From positions 1 to 64,000 of the forward strand of contig DATKMK010000063.1 in assembly GCA_035541895.1 (NCBI GenBank): a DNA stretch of 64,000 nt, given 5' to 3'. The notes under the pieces were generated by a model. It was not told the DNA's origin. It searched no databases and saw only the letters and a program-made list of their open reading frames with translations. A program made the position numbers and the translations under genes. Below are positions 35,366 through 44,300 of this stretch, piece after piece; position 1 is the stretch's first letter; the number at the start of each line of letters is the position of its first letter. The stretch comes from DATKMK01 sp035541895 (GTDB lineage Bacteria > Desulfobacterota > Binatia > HRBIN30 > JACQVA1).

Positions 35366-36118
35366 ATGGCGAGTGAGACAAAAAGCAACCCGAACATGGG
35401 CGTGGTGACCGAGCTGTCGGTCGTGCTGCCGGCGTACAACGAGGAGCCGAACATCGAGCGCGTGGTGCGGACGGTCGCGCCGTACCTCGATTCGTTGGGC
35501 CTCGACTACGAATTGTTGGTCGTCGACGACGGCAGCGCCGATCGCACCGGTGCGCTTCTCGATGGATTGGTAGCGGAGTTTCCGCGCTTGCGCCCGCTGC
35601 ACCACCCGAAGAATCGCGGCTACGGTGGCGCATTGCGCACCGGATTCGCCGCGGCCCGCAAGCGCTTCGTCTTCTACATGGACGGCGACGGGCAGTTCGA
35701 CATCAAGGACCTGGCGGTGGTGTTGCCGCTCGCCACCGACCACCAGAGCATCGTCACCGGCTACCGCATCGAACGGCGCGATCCGTTCATTCGCCGGCTC
35801 AATGCCAAACTGTTCGGCGGCTGGCTCGTGCGCATCATGCTCGGCGTGCGGGTACGCGATCTCAATTGCGCCTTCAAGCTCATTCCCAAGCGCGTGCTCG
35901 ATGCGATCACGCTGGAGACCGACAGTGCCCTCATCAACGCCGAGCTCTACGGCCGTGCAGTGCGCAAGGGCTTTGGAATCAAAGAAGTCGGTGTTCACCA
36001 CTATCCGCGCGAGGCCGGCGTCCAAACCGGTGCCCACCTGCGCGTGATTCTGAAGGCGTTCTACGACCTCTTCCGGCTGCGACAGAAGATCATCGCCGAG
36101 ACACGTAACCAGGGTTAG
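35366..36118 (+). CDS. family 2 glycosyltransferase, DPM1/polyprenyl-phosphate sugar synthase-like
   Basis: A 250-aa GT-A enzyme without C-terminal membrane helices, like dolichol-phosphate mannosyltransferase. LSVVLPAYNEEPNIERVV is the nucleotide-binding start, LLVVDDGSADRTGALL follows, and the metal-binding motif is FYMDGDGQFD. Such enzymes load mannose or glucose onto a polyprenyl phosphate on the cytoplasmic face; GT39-type membrane enzymes, like the ones later in this window, use that donor. The start may be 35366 or the ATG at 35396. It does not belong to a glycan cluster here. Confidence 0.82.
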   Translation: MASETKSNPNMGVVTELSVVLPAYNEEPNIERVVRTVAPYLDSLGLDYELLVVDDGSADRTGALLDGLVAEFPRLRPLHHPKNRGYGGALRTGFAAARKRFVFYMDGDGQFDIKDLAVVLPLATDHQSIVTGYRIERRDPFIRRLNAKLFGGWLVRIMLGVRVRDLNCAFKLIPKRVLDAITLETDSALINAELYGRAVRKGFGIKEVGVHHYPREAGVQTGAHLRVILKAFYDLFRLRQKIIAETRNQG

Positions 36119-36302
36119 CGTTCCGACGATCCGCCGCGTTTTGGATCAGGCGGCGCCCGCAGGTTGCGAGTTCGACATTTGATTTGATTGATGCCGAATC
36201 TAGCGCCGGCGGGCAACGGCTCACTGCAATTTTTTGGATTGCTTATTCGCCCCTCTTGTTGATTACTGCAATACGCTCATTGCCTGAGTCGAGGGGGACA
36301 AC
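36119..36302. other. AT-rich intergenic region before the secreted pair
   Basis: This 184-base gap is clearly richer in A+T than its surroundings, with runs such as GATTTGATTGATG and CAATTTTTTGG. It probably carries the promoter for the two secreted-protein genes, but I cannot pick a convincing -35/-10 pair. GAGGGGG at 36291-36297 is the ribosome site of the next gene. Confidence 0.4.
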
Positions 36303-37355
36303 ATGGTTGGACATCGGTTGTGCGTCGCGATCGGGATGGCCGGGGTCGTCTGGTTGGGCAATTGGACGGGTCTAGCGCGTGCGCAGACCACGACCACCGA
36401 AGCCGCGTCGGTCCTGGTTTTTCCACGCGTCGTCGTCACAGGGTCATGGGACACGATCATTCAGATCGGCAACAATGCGAATCGCCCGGCCAACGCGCGC
36501 TGCTACTATGCAAACGGGACGATCTGGGCCCCGACCAATTTCTCCCTGGCATTTCACCAGCAGCAGCCGACACACTGGGTGGCCTCACGCGGTCGTGCCC
36601 TCGACCCGAACGATCAGGAATGTGGGGTGACGAACAACGACTGTGACGGGGCGGGGTTCGATCCTGGCGCAATTCCTGCCCTCGACGCACCATTCGCCGG
36701 TGAACTCCGGTGCATCGAGGTCGACGCGTCGGGCGCGCCATGGACCGGCAACGCGCTGTCCGGCGTCGCCACACTGATGCATCGGACGTCCGGTGAGATC
36801 GTCAAGTATCCGGCGGTCGGCCTGCACGGCTTGGAGACCAACGACGCGGACACGTCGTTGTGCTTGGGCGGCGACCCGCGCGTCGGCTGCCTGCACGGCG
36901 CCGAATATGCCGGTTGTCCCAAGAGCTGGATCGTCTCGCATCCGGCCGACTTTGATGACCGCTCGTTTGACGGCGACGCGCGCTCCACCAGCATCACGGT
37001 CGTGCCCTGCTCAGAGGACTTTGGAGCGGCGATGCAGATGCCGCTGCTGCTGCAATTCCGTCTCACCAACGAATTCGAGGAAACCTTCTCGGCCGCGACG
37101 ACGATCACCTGTTGGGCCGACCTGCACTTGTCGGACATCAGCACCGTCTTCCAGCGCGACACGATCGGCAGCAACTGGCTTCAGACGACCGTGCGCGCCG
37201 CCGGCGACAACTCGTCGGGTTTTATTCTGACCCAGCAGAGCACGCGCGAGACCGCCTTTCTCGCCACATTTGCCGCGGCCGGCACCGTCCCGCCACACGA
37301 GACTGAGCCGTTGGGCAGCGACATTGTCGGATTGCCCGAGGAGGTTGGGCAATGA
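36303..37355 (+). CDS. secreted protein of unknown function (paralogue A)
   Basis: A 350-aa exported protein with a signal peptide cut near LARAQT. After it comes SVLVFPRVVVTGSWDTIIQIGNNANRPANARCYYAN, a segment closely matched in the next gene, then a beta-rich region with paired cysteines (NDQECGVTNNDCDGAG, ELRCIEV, LCLGG, GCLHG) that would form disulphides outside the cytoplasm. I do not recognise a named domain. The stop overlaps the next start as ATGA, so the pair is translated together. The ribosome site GAGGGGG is strong. Confidence 0.6.
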   Translation: MVGHRLCVAIGMAGVVWLGNWTGLARAQTTTTEAASVLVFPRVVVTGSWDTIIQIGNNANRPANARCYYANGTIWAPTNFSLAFHQQQPTHWVASRGRALDPNDQECGVTNNDCDGAGFDPGAIPALDAPFAGELRCIEVDASGAPWTGNALSGVATLMHRTSGEIVKYPAVGLHGLETNDADTSLCLGGDPRVGCLHGAEYAGCPKSWIVSHPADFDDRSFDGDARSTSITVVPCSEDFGAAMQMPLLLQFRLTNEFEETFSAATTITCWADLHLSDISTVFQRDTIGSNWLQTTVRAAGDNSSGFILTQQSTRETAFLATFAAAGTVPPHETEPLGSDIVGLPEEVGQ

Positions 37356-39304
37356 CGATCGCAAGAGCATTGTCGTCATTCGTGATCGCTGTGGCGATCG
37401 CCTCTTCTCCGTTGCCGTCCGCCGCGCAGACCAGCCCCGACGAACCTGCCGCGTTGCTGGTGTATCCGTACGTCGCCGTCGATACCGCGAATGGGACTGA
37501 TACGCTGATTCAGCTCGGCAACGTGGCCAGCGGGCCGGTCGATCTACGCTGCTTCTACGAAAACCTCACGCCGCTGTGCATCAACGGACAAGCCGGCGAA
37601 CGCTGCGGACCGGGACCGGTGACCTGCTCGGGAGCGTGCGAACCGAGCGTGTCCCGCGTCCCGATGCGAATCCGGGTGACCGCACGGCAACCGTTGGCCT
37701 GGTCCGTGAGCGCCGGCCTGCAGAATCTGCCGCTCGACGGCGTCACACGGATCGGACCGGCGGGGCAGAGCAACCAGTCCTCTGAGATTCCAGGCGTGGG
37801 CGGCGGACCATTTGTCGGCACCTTGCGCTGCGTCGTGGTGTCATCCGACATGTTCCGTCCAGCGCCCGACAACGTGCTGTTCGGTCAGGCCACCATTGTG
37901 CGGCGGCGTGGCGCACCGGAAGCATTCGATGACGACGCCGAATATCGCGCCATCGGCGTCAAAGCGACCGCCAGTACCATCAGCCGCGACGAGTTCCTCA
38001 ACCTCGGCGGCCCCAGTGCCGAGTACGCCGCGTGCCCGGATGTCGTCGAGTTCGAACACTTCTTCGACGGCGCATCCACGCTGCCGGGCTCAATCACCCC
38101 GCAGGCAGCAACCACACTCGCGCTGACCAACTGTACCAACACCATCCTCTCGAGCATGAACGTCGCGCAGTTTCTGGTCTTCAACGAGTTCGCGCAGCGC
38201 TTCACCACGTCGACCCAGATCGGTTTCCAACTGGTGAAGCCGCTATCGAAAATCGACACCTCACTTGAGAGCCATTCCATTTTCTCATCCGCAATTAACG
38301 GGACCTTGACCGGCCGCACAAACATTCACGGCGCCTTGGGCGGCCTGCACGCGGTAGCAATTGAGTCGCACGGCGACCCGACGACTCCCTACGAAATGCA
38401 CTCCGACGCCGCCGAGCTACACGGCGCGGGCGTCCGTCTCGCGGGAGACGTGCTCACCTATCGACTGCCGCAGTGCACCGCCGACTGTAACTTGGACGGC
38501 AAAGTGTCCATCGACGAAACGGTGCTCGCGGTCAACATCGGATTAGGAAATACCTCGCCGGATGCATGTCCGCCCGCCGATCGAGACGGCGACGCGAAGG
38601 TGACTGTGGACGAATTGGTCGCGGCGGTCGATAGCGCGCTCAACGGGTGCCCCGATCCGCAATCGCCGCCGACTCCCGAGGTGACGCCAGTACCGACGGC
38701 GACGCCGACGCGTAGCCCGCAAAGCGTCGGCCCGGAGATCACTCACTTCGGCATCGCCACGGCTGACGATCGACCGCTGGCGGCTGACTCGACCGATGCG
38801 ATGGGCCGGCCGATCTACGTGCACCTATTCGGCCAAGGGATGACGCTCATCGTCGAAGCGCGTCGCGGTCAGAGCGACAGTCCGGTTGCGACCAGCACCT
38901 ACTCTGAAACGGGGCAGCTGCCGGATCTGCAAGTGTTGGTATCTCGTCCCCTCGGCGATGGAATCGCGGACGTGTGCGAGGACGACGGCCACTCGGGAGG
39001 CGTTCCCGCGATTCCCACGCTCGACTTCCAGTCCGATGCTGCTGCGGCGGCGATCAACGATCTCGGTTGCCGCGCCTATGGACGGCAACCGACGGTGTGC
39101 ACGCGCAAGCTTGGAGTTCCTACGGGCGTCGGGTCGGTCCAAGGATTCGCTACCGTCGATAGCACGTCTCAGGTGCAGTTCTGCATTCCGATTGCCAAAG
39201 CGTGGGCGTTCCCGGTGGGCGACACGATCGTGGCGGCGCGTGTCCGCGACCAGGCGGGCAACCTTGGTCCGGAGCAGAAAATCGTGGTGCGAGTTGGCGA
39301 ATAG
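37352..39304 (+). CDS. secreted protein with dockerin-like Ca-binding repeat (paralogue B)
   Basis: A 650-aa exported protein. After the signal peptide (cut near SAAQTS) the N-terminal 360 residues are a paralogue of the preceding protein (ALLVYPYVAVDTANGTDTLIQLGN). A two-repeat dockerin type I-like segment follows (about 375-433: DCNLDGKVSIDETVLAVNIGL, then DRDGDAKVTVDELVAAVDSAL), then a Thr/Pro linker and a C-terminal domain of about 195 aa ending DQAGNLGPEQKIVVRVG. No cohesin is visible nearby. It is probably a calcium-dependent cell-surface or matrix protein. The C-terminal module is lineage-typical as far as I remember. Confidence 0.65.
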   Translation: MTIARALSSFVIAVAIASSPLPSAAQTSPDEPAALLVYPYVAVDTANGTDTLIQLGNVASGPVDLRCFYENLTPLCINGQAGERCGPGPVTCSGACEPSVSRVPMRIRVTARQPLAWSVSAGLQNLPLDGVTRIGPAGQSNQSSEIPGVGGGPFVGTLRCVVVSSDMFRPAPDNVLFGQATIVRRRGAPEAFDDDAEYRAIGVKATASTISRDEFLNLGGPSAEYAACPDVVEFEHFFDGASTLPGSITPQAATTLALTNCTNTILSSMNVAQFLVFNEFAQRFTTSTQIGFQLVKPLSKIDTSLESHSIFSSAINGTLTGRTNIHGALGGLHAVAIESHGDPTTPYEMHSDAAELHGAGVRLAGDVLTYRLPQCTADCNLDGKVSIDETVLAVNIGLGNTSPDACPPADRDGDAKVTVDELVAAVDSALNGCPDPQSPPTPEVTPVPTATPTRSPQSVGPEITHFGIATADDRPLAADSTDAMGRPIYVHLFGQGMTLIVEARRGQSDSPVATSTYSETGQLPDLQVLVSRPLGDGIADVCEDDGHSGGVPAIPTLDFQSDAAAAAINDLGCRAYGRQPTVCTRKLGVPTGVGSVQGFATVDSTSQVQFCIPIAKAWAFPVGDTIVAARVRDQAGNLGPEQKIVVRVGE

Positions 39305-39331
39305 GATCGACTGCAGCGTCAGCGCGGCGGT

Positions 39332-39763
39332 TCAGCCGCCGCGCGCTTCGACGAGCTGCATGAAGGCATCAAGAATGTCGCTGCGGGTGATGATGCCGAC
39401 CAAGTGCCCGTCGTCGACGACCGGGAGCGCGCCGATGCGCTCGCGCCGCATCAGGCGCGCGGTCTCGACGATCGAGTCCTTCGAGCCGGCCGTCAACGTC
39501 TGTTGCGTCATCACCGTCTCGACCGGAATGCGAGTCGGGTCGGTCCCGACGTGTTCGTGCCGGCGATCTTCGCGCGCCGCGTCGAACACCGACGGAAACG
39601 CATCACGCAGATCGCGATCGGTGATGATGCCGACCAAGCGTCCCCCCGCGACCACTGGGAGCTGGTTGACGCGCTGGGCTTCCATCAACTCACGCGCGTG
39701 CTGGATCGAATCCAGCGGCTTCACCGTGTGTACTTTGCGTTTCATCCAGGCTGTGACTTGCAC
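39332..39763 (-). CDS. two-CBS-domain protein
   Basis: A 143-aa protein made of two CBS motifs: DSIQHARELMEAQRVNQLPVV with VGIITDRDL, then DSIVETARLMRRERIGALPVV with VGIITRSDI. Such pairs bind adenosyl nucleotides and regulate partner proteins. GTG at 39763 is chosen because GGAGGT sits 6 bases upstream and homology begins there; the longer frame to 39814 is less likely. No obvious partner is adjacent. Confidence 0.8.
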   Translation of the reverse strand: MQVTAWMKRKVHTVKPLDSIQHARELMEAQRVNQLPVVAGGRLVGIITDRDLRDAFPSVFDAAREDRRHEHVGTDPTRIPVETVMTQQTLTAGSKDSIVETARLMRRERIGALPVVDDGHLVGIITRSDILDAFMQLVEARGG

Positions 39764-39923
39764 GGGCCACCTCCACGACTGCGAACTCGGCTCTCTTCTA
39801 CCAGAAGCCGGCACACGTGCCCATCCATCGCGCGGGTTTGCGCGGGAGTTTGCCGAACCAAAATGGCAATCAACTTCGTGCTCGTCATTCCGGTTCTTGA
39901 TCCGATCTGCTGTAGGCGCAGGC

Positions 39924-39943
39924 GCGCAGGCTGAAGCCTGCGC
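39924..39943. repeat. REP-like 20-bp palindrome
   Basis: GCGCAGGCT and AGCCTGCGC form perfect 9-base arms around GA. It lies 45 bases beyond the stop of the minus-strand BKACE gene and could act as its terminator. Near-identical sequence (CAGGCT..AGCCTGCGC) occurs at 61704-61720, so it is probably a dispersed repeat. Confidence 0.5.
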
Positions 39944-39987
39944 TCTTTGCAGACCCAGCCAAATGTGGTTTTAGCCCGCGAACCCGC

Positions 39988-40878
39988 TCAACGCGGCAAG
40001 TCGAGTAGACGCGAGGCCTCCGCGGATGTCGCCACCTCGCGGCCGACCCGGCGGCAGAGCGCTGCGACTTCCTCCACCAGTTCCAGGTTGGTCGCCGTGC
40101 GCGGCCCGGCGTAGTCTTCGAGCCCGACGCGGACGTGGCCGCCGCGTTCGAGTGCCGCGCGGGCGATGCCCGACTCGACCACGTCGCCGCCGATGACGGC
40201 CACCGCCCAAGGCAGATCACAGCCGTCCATCATTTCGAGATAGGCGTCCAACGCTTTCACCGTCGGTGGCAAACCGAAGGTCACCCCGGTGGCCCTGCCG
40301 CCGAGATAACCTTGATCGCCGCCGAAGTAGAATTTGACGAACGCGCCGCGCGGCAGTTTGCCGGCGCGGTGATAGACCAGTGCGGTGCGCAAGAAACCGG
40401 GTTCGAAGATCGAAATGCTCGGGCCGAGTCGGCACTCGGCGAGTTGGTTCACCACGTAGCGGATGTCGCCGTAGCCGTTGGCGTAGACGAACTCCACCGG
40501 GCCGGGCAGTCCGTCGTCGCCGGCGGCGCCGAGATTGACGCTGCCGGGATCGAGCACCCCCATCTTCATCAAGCCCGATTGCGCGAGCGGCGGCACGTGC
40601 GCAAACCGCGCATCGACCGATCCGCCGACCGCGACCGTGCAGTACAGGATCGCGTCGGGTCGCTCGCGCATCACCGGCCGCCAGCCGGCGAGGTACCGCT
40701 GCGCGGCCTCGGCGCCGGCAATCGAGAAGTCGTCGATGTGATTGTGAACGATCGCGGCACCGGCGCCGAAACATCGCAACGCCTCGGCGGCGATTTCCGC
40801 CGGAGCCGTCGGCACGTGCGGGTTGCGCGCCTTGGGGGTGGCACCGTTGATCGCCGCTTCGATGATGACTGGTGTCAT
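39988..40878 (-). CDS. BKACE-family beta-keto acid cleavage enzyme
   Basis: A 296-aa TIM-barrel, zinc-dependent enzyme of the 3-keto-5-aminohexanoate cleavage (BKACE, DUF849) family. The family condenses a beta-keto acid with acetyl-CoA to give acetoacetate and an acyl-CoA. PVIIEAAINGATPKARNPHVP is the standard start, VHNHIDD the metal-binding HxH, and HVRVGLEDYAG the conserved Glu region. The natural keto acid is unknown. It starts 5 bases after the upstream amidohydrolase stop, so the two form an operon. A longer reading frame upstream is a shadow. Confidence 0.8.
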   Translation of the reverse strand: MTPVIIEAAINGATPKARNPHVPTAPAEIAAEALRCFGAGAAIVHNHIDDFSIAGAEAAQRYLAGWRPVMRERPDAILYCTVAVGGSVDARFAHVPPLAQSGLMKMGVLDPGSVNLGAAGDDGLPGPVEFVYANGYGDIRYVVNQLAECRLGPSISIFEPGFLRTALVYHRAGKLPRGAFVKFYFGGDQGYLGGRATGVTFGLPPTVKALDAYLEMMDGCDLPWAVAVIGGDVVESGIARAALERGGHVRVGLEDYAGPRTATNLELVEEVAALCRRVGREVATSAEASRLLDLPR

Positions 40879-40883
40879 GGGAC

Positions 40884-41969
40884 TCACGCGAACCGATACA
40901 GCCGCGCGCAGTTGGTCGCGGTGACCTTCTCCACGATCGCGGCATCGAGTCCGGCAAACGCTTCGGCGACCGCTTCGCGCGAGTGCGGGAAGGTGCTGTC
41001 CGGATGCGGGTAGTCGGACGCCCACATGAAGTTGTCCGCGCCCAGCAATGGAATCAGTTGCGGTCCGAGCGGCTCTTCCTCGAACGTCGCGTAGACTTGC
41101 TGATGAAAGATTTCGCTCGGCTTCGCTTTCAGTCGGTAGTCTTGCGCGTTCGGCACGTGTTTCTTCGCGACTTCGTCCATGCGGCGAACGAAATACGGCA
41201 GCCAGCCGATGCCCGATTCCGCCAGCACCAGTCGCAGTTTCGGATGGCGTTCGAGCACGCCGGAGAAAATCATCATTGCCAGCGGCTCGTCGAGTTGGAT
41301 CGGGCCGACTGCGGAGAACGCCGCGAGTTCCCAACTGCGCGGCACCACTCGCACCTGCGAGGTGCCTTTGCCGATGTGAAAGCTCAGCGGCAGGCCGGTC
41401 TCCTCGGCGACCGACCAGAAGCGGTCCCATTCGGCGTCGGTGCAGCGAAACTCGAACGGGCTGATGATGGCGCCGCGATGGCCAAGCCTCGCAACGCGTT
41501 GGAGTTCGGCCGTGGACACGTCGGGCGACGACGTCGGCAACACGGGCAGCACACACAGACGTTCGGGCGCCGCGCGATTGAATTCCAGCGCCCAGTCGTT
41601 GTAGGCCGCCAGCGTCGCGGCTTTCAGCACGGGATCCTCGATCGGTAGACCGAACAGATTCGGCCCGTAGATCACCGAGGCGTAGACGCCGTCGCGATCC
41701 ATGTCTTGCAAGCGCAAGGTCGGATTCGCCGCCCGCAACCCGTCATCCTCGATGCCGGCGCGGCTGATCGCGCTGTAGTTTCCCATCAGCTTGGTTCCGA
41801 AGGGCCCCATCACCGTATTGTCGCAGGTCCACCATGCGCTGCCGCCTTGCTCGACCACGCGCGGGCCGCGTTCGCGCAGGTTGGCGGGCAGGCGCTCGCC
41901 CCACAGATCGCGCGGCAAGTTCCACAGGTCGAGATGATCGTCGCAGGAATATAGTCGTCCGGTCGTCAT
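40884..41969 (-). CDS. amidohydrolase-2 family protein (ACMSD/gamma-resorcylate decarboxylase-like)
   Basis: A 361-aa metal-dependent TIM-barrel. The usual DxHxH N-terminal metal motif is changed to CDDHLDLW, missing the first His in its normal place, while LPLSFHIGKG, LVLAESGIGW and MWASDYPHPDS carry the remaining expected metal and catalytic positions. Relatives decarboxylate or hydrolyse aromatic acids. It is upstream of the BKACE gene in the same unit. The altered first motif resembles a variant subfamily (DDHxD) seen in catabolic gene clusters. Confidence 0.75.
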   Translation of the reverse strand: MTTGRLYSCDDHLDLWNLPRDLWGERLPANLRERGPRVVEQGGSAWWTCDNTVMGPFGTKLMGNYSAISRAGIEDDGLRAANPTLRLQDMDRDGVYASVIYGPNLFGLPIEDPVLKAATLAAYNDWALEFNRAAPERLCVLPVLPTSSPDVSTAELQRVARLGHRGAIISPFEFRCTDAEWDRFWSVAEETGLPLSFHIGKGTSQVRVVPRSWELAAFSAVGPIQLDEPLAMMIFSGVLERHPKLRLVLAESGIGWLPYFVRRMDEVAKKHVPNAQDYRLKAKPSEIFHQQVYATFEEEPLGPQLIPLLGADNFMWASDYPHPDSTFPHSREAVAEAFAGLDAAIVEKVTATNCARLYRFA

Positions 41970-42013
41970 GTGCCGATTCTAGACCGGGTGGTGCCCCACT
42001 TGTCCAGCGCTGA

Positions 42014-42901
42014 TCACACCTTCGCGATGACCTCTTCAGCGAACCGCTCCATGTGCGGAAACAGATGCGTCTCGAACTTCGCCCGCGGGACGAAACCGGG
42101 CGCGAAAGCCATCAGACGGTGAACACCGACGTCCTCGAAACGGCGCACGGTGTCGAGGTTGAAAGGCAAGTCGCCGCCGATGCCGCAGGTGATCTCGAAG
42201 TGAGAGAAGTCGCGGCCGGCCGCCTCGGCGAACGCGCGCAGTTGCGCGATCACCGGCGTGAGTTGATCGGGCGTGAATCGTGATCCGTACCAACCGTCAC
42301 CGATCTCGGCCGCCCGCTTGAGCGCGACGCGGGTCTCGCCGCCAACAATCAGCGGCGGGTGCGGCTTCTGCACCGGCTTGGGATTGAAACCCAGCCGCGG
42401 AAAGCTCTGGAAGCGCCCGGAGAACTCCGGCGTCTCTTCGCTCCACAGCGCCTTCATCATCCGGACGAACTCGCGCGTGCGTGCCGCGCGGTCTTTGAAC
42501 GGTACGCCCACCGCGTTGAATTCCTCCTCCAGCCAGCCGATGCCGATCCCGAACAGCAGGCGTCCGTTCGAAAGCACATCGAGGGTCGCGACGGCCTTCG
42601 CCGTCGCTAGGGGATTGCGCAGCGGCAGGACGAACACGCCGGTGCCCAATTTGATGCGCGTGGTGCAACCGGCGACGAACGCCAGCGCCACCATGGGATC
42701 GTGCAAGGCCACGCTCGGGCCGCCGGGGAACTTGCCGTCGGGCGAGTACGGATACGGGGTTCGCATATCCACCGGGATCACCAAATGCTCGGGAATCCAG
42801 ATCGATTCGAAGCCCAGTGCCTCGGCCTTCTGCACCACCTGCTGCAATGCTGCCGGTCGCGCGGTCGAGCCGGTTCCAACCCCGTTCATGGCGAACTTCA
42901 T
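42014..42901 (-). CDS. LLM-class F420-dependent oxidoreductase
   Basis: A 295-aa luciferase-like enzyme of the F420 group. SIWIPEHLVIPVDMRTPYPYSPDG is the typical N-terminal segment, IKLGTGVFVLPLRNPLATAKAVATLD follows, then GRLLFGIGIGWLEEEFNAVG and HPPLIVGGETRVALKRAAEIGDGWYG. It should pass hydride between F420 and an unknown substrate. It lies next to amidohydrolase-2 genes, as is common in these catabolic islands, and starts at 42901 with GGGAGGG upstream. Confidence 0.85.
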   Translation of the reverse strand: MKFAMNGVGTGSTARPAALQQVVQKAEALGFESIWIPEHLVIPVDMRTPYPYSPDGKFPGGPSVALHDPMVALAFVAGCTTRIKLGTGVFVLPLRNPLATAKAVATLDVLSNGRLLFGIGIGWLEEEFNAVGVPFKDRAARTREFVRMMKALWSEETPEFSGRFQSFPRLGFNPKPVQKPHPPLIVGGETRVALKRAAEIGDGWYGSRFTPDQLTPVIAQLRAFAEAAGRDFSHFEITCGIGGDLPFNLDTVRRFEDVGVHRLMAFAPGFVPRAKFETHLFPHMERFAEEVIAKV

Positions 42902-43052
42902 GCGCCCTCCCTTTCAACGCGATTACGCATACTCCGGCTTGATGCCACCGCGCTAGGAGGTGGCGTGTATCGTTGCGCTCAGGCCGCTTCTTCTCCACCA
43001 GTTCTTGACCGCCGTGGCGTGGGCGCCCTATAGCCAAGACGCGAAGCACGCG

Positions 43053-44204
43053 ATGACCATCATCGACTCCGATCAACATTTGTACGAATCGCGTTCGCTG
43101 TGGCGCGAGCATATCGATCCCGCCATGCGCGATGAGGCGCTTCGGATCGAAGACGATGCGACCGGCACCCCGCGACTGCGCTGGCGCACCCTCGATATCG
43201 GCATCGCGGAGATCCAAGTGCCCGGCCGCTCCGCCGACGTCGGCGAGCGGCATCGCCGGGCGCGTGACGGTGCGCCGCCGCTCGAATCCTACGATGCGCT
43301 GCTGCCGCGCGACTACTGGGAGCCGCGGGCGCGTCTCGCCAAGCTCGCCGAACTCGCCGTCGACGAGGGCGTGCTGTTTCCGAATTACGGGCTGCTGTGG
43401 GAGCGCACCTTGCACCAGTCGCTGCCGGCGCTGCTCGCCAACATGGCGGCGTGGAACCGCTGGTGCGTCACCGTGGCGCAGGAGGGCAGCGGCCGATTGC
43501 ATCCGGTGGCGCATCTCAGCCTGCGCGATCCGGACTGGCTGCGCGCGCAGCTCCGCGATCTCGGGCGCGCCGGAGTGCGGCTGGCGATGATCGCGCCGGC
43601 GCTGGTTGACGGCCGTCCACTGTCGCACCGCGACCACGATCCGTCGTGGTCGGCGTTCTGCGACGCTGGGATCACGCCCGTCTTCCATGTCGCCGAGCAG
43701 CCGCGCGTCTTTGCCGACGCCTGGTACACCGACGATCGCAATGCGTTCGTGCCGGCGCTCGAAGCCGTCTTTCTCTACATCCCCGCGGCGCTCGCCTGCA
43801 GCGATCTCATCCTCAACGGCACGCTCGAGCGGTTTTCCGACCTGCGCATCGGCATCGTCGAGCTGTCGGCGATGTGGGTGCCGATGTATCTGATGATGCT
43901 CGACGGCGCGACGGCGTTCACCCGCCAGATCAACGGGGGTTCGGCGTTGCCGACGTTGCCGCTGTCGCCAAGCGACTACTTCCGCCGCCAGGTTCGCGTC
44001 TCCTCGTTCGCGTACGAATCGCCCGCAGCGATCGTGCAGCAACTCGGCGGAACCGATCTGCTGATGTGCTGCAGCGATTACCCGCATTCGGAGGGTACGC
44101 TGACGCCGATCCAGGACTACGTCGCCGTCGGTCTCGACGGCCGCACCGGCGCCGCGCGTGGTTTGTTCAACGACAACATCGCCTTCCTGCTCCGCAAGCG
44201 CTGA
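43053..44204 (+). CDS. amidohydrolase-2 family protein
   Basis: A 383-aa TIM-barrel protein. MTIIDSDQHLYESRSLW begins the metal site (DxDxH-like, again without a full DxHxH), ITPVFHVAEQPRVF carries the middle His, and LLMCCSDYPHSEG holds the late Asp-Tyr-Pro-His block. It is a distant relative of the gene at 40884 and shares its atypical N-terminal motif. The start at 43053 is chosen by homology; the frame opens at 42960. The substrate is unknown. It is divergent from the F420-LLM gene. Confidence 0.7.
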   Translation: MTIIDSDQHLYESRSLWREHIDPAMRDEALRIEDDATGTPRLRWRTLDIGIAEIQVPGRSADVGERHRRARDGAPPLESYDALLPRDYWEPRARLAKLAELAVDEGVLFPNYGLLWERTLHQSLPALLANMAAWNRWCVTVAQEGSGRLHPVAHLSLRDPDWLRAQLRDLGRAGVRLAMIAPALVDGRPLSHRDHDPSWSAFCDAGITPVFHVAEQPRVFADAWYTDDRNAFVPALEAVFLYIPAALACSDLILNGTLERFSDLRIGIVELSAMWVPMYLMMLDGATAFTRQINGGSALPTLPLSPSDYFRRQVRVSSFAYESPAAIVQQLGGTDLLMCCSDYPHSEGTLTPIQDYVAVGLDGRTGAARGLFNDNIAFLLRKR

Positions 44205-44300
44205 CCCGCCCATCCACCGACCGCTTGGTTGGTGCAGCATTCCACCGACACAGTGCATCCCTCGTGGTGTCGGCGCTGCTGTGCGCCGGGAGTGTTGTCG

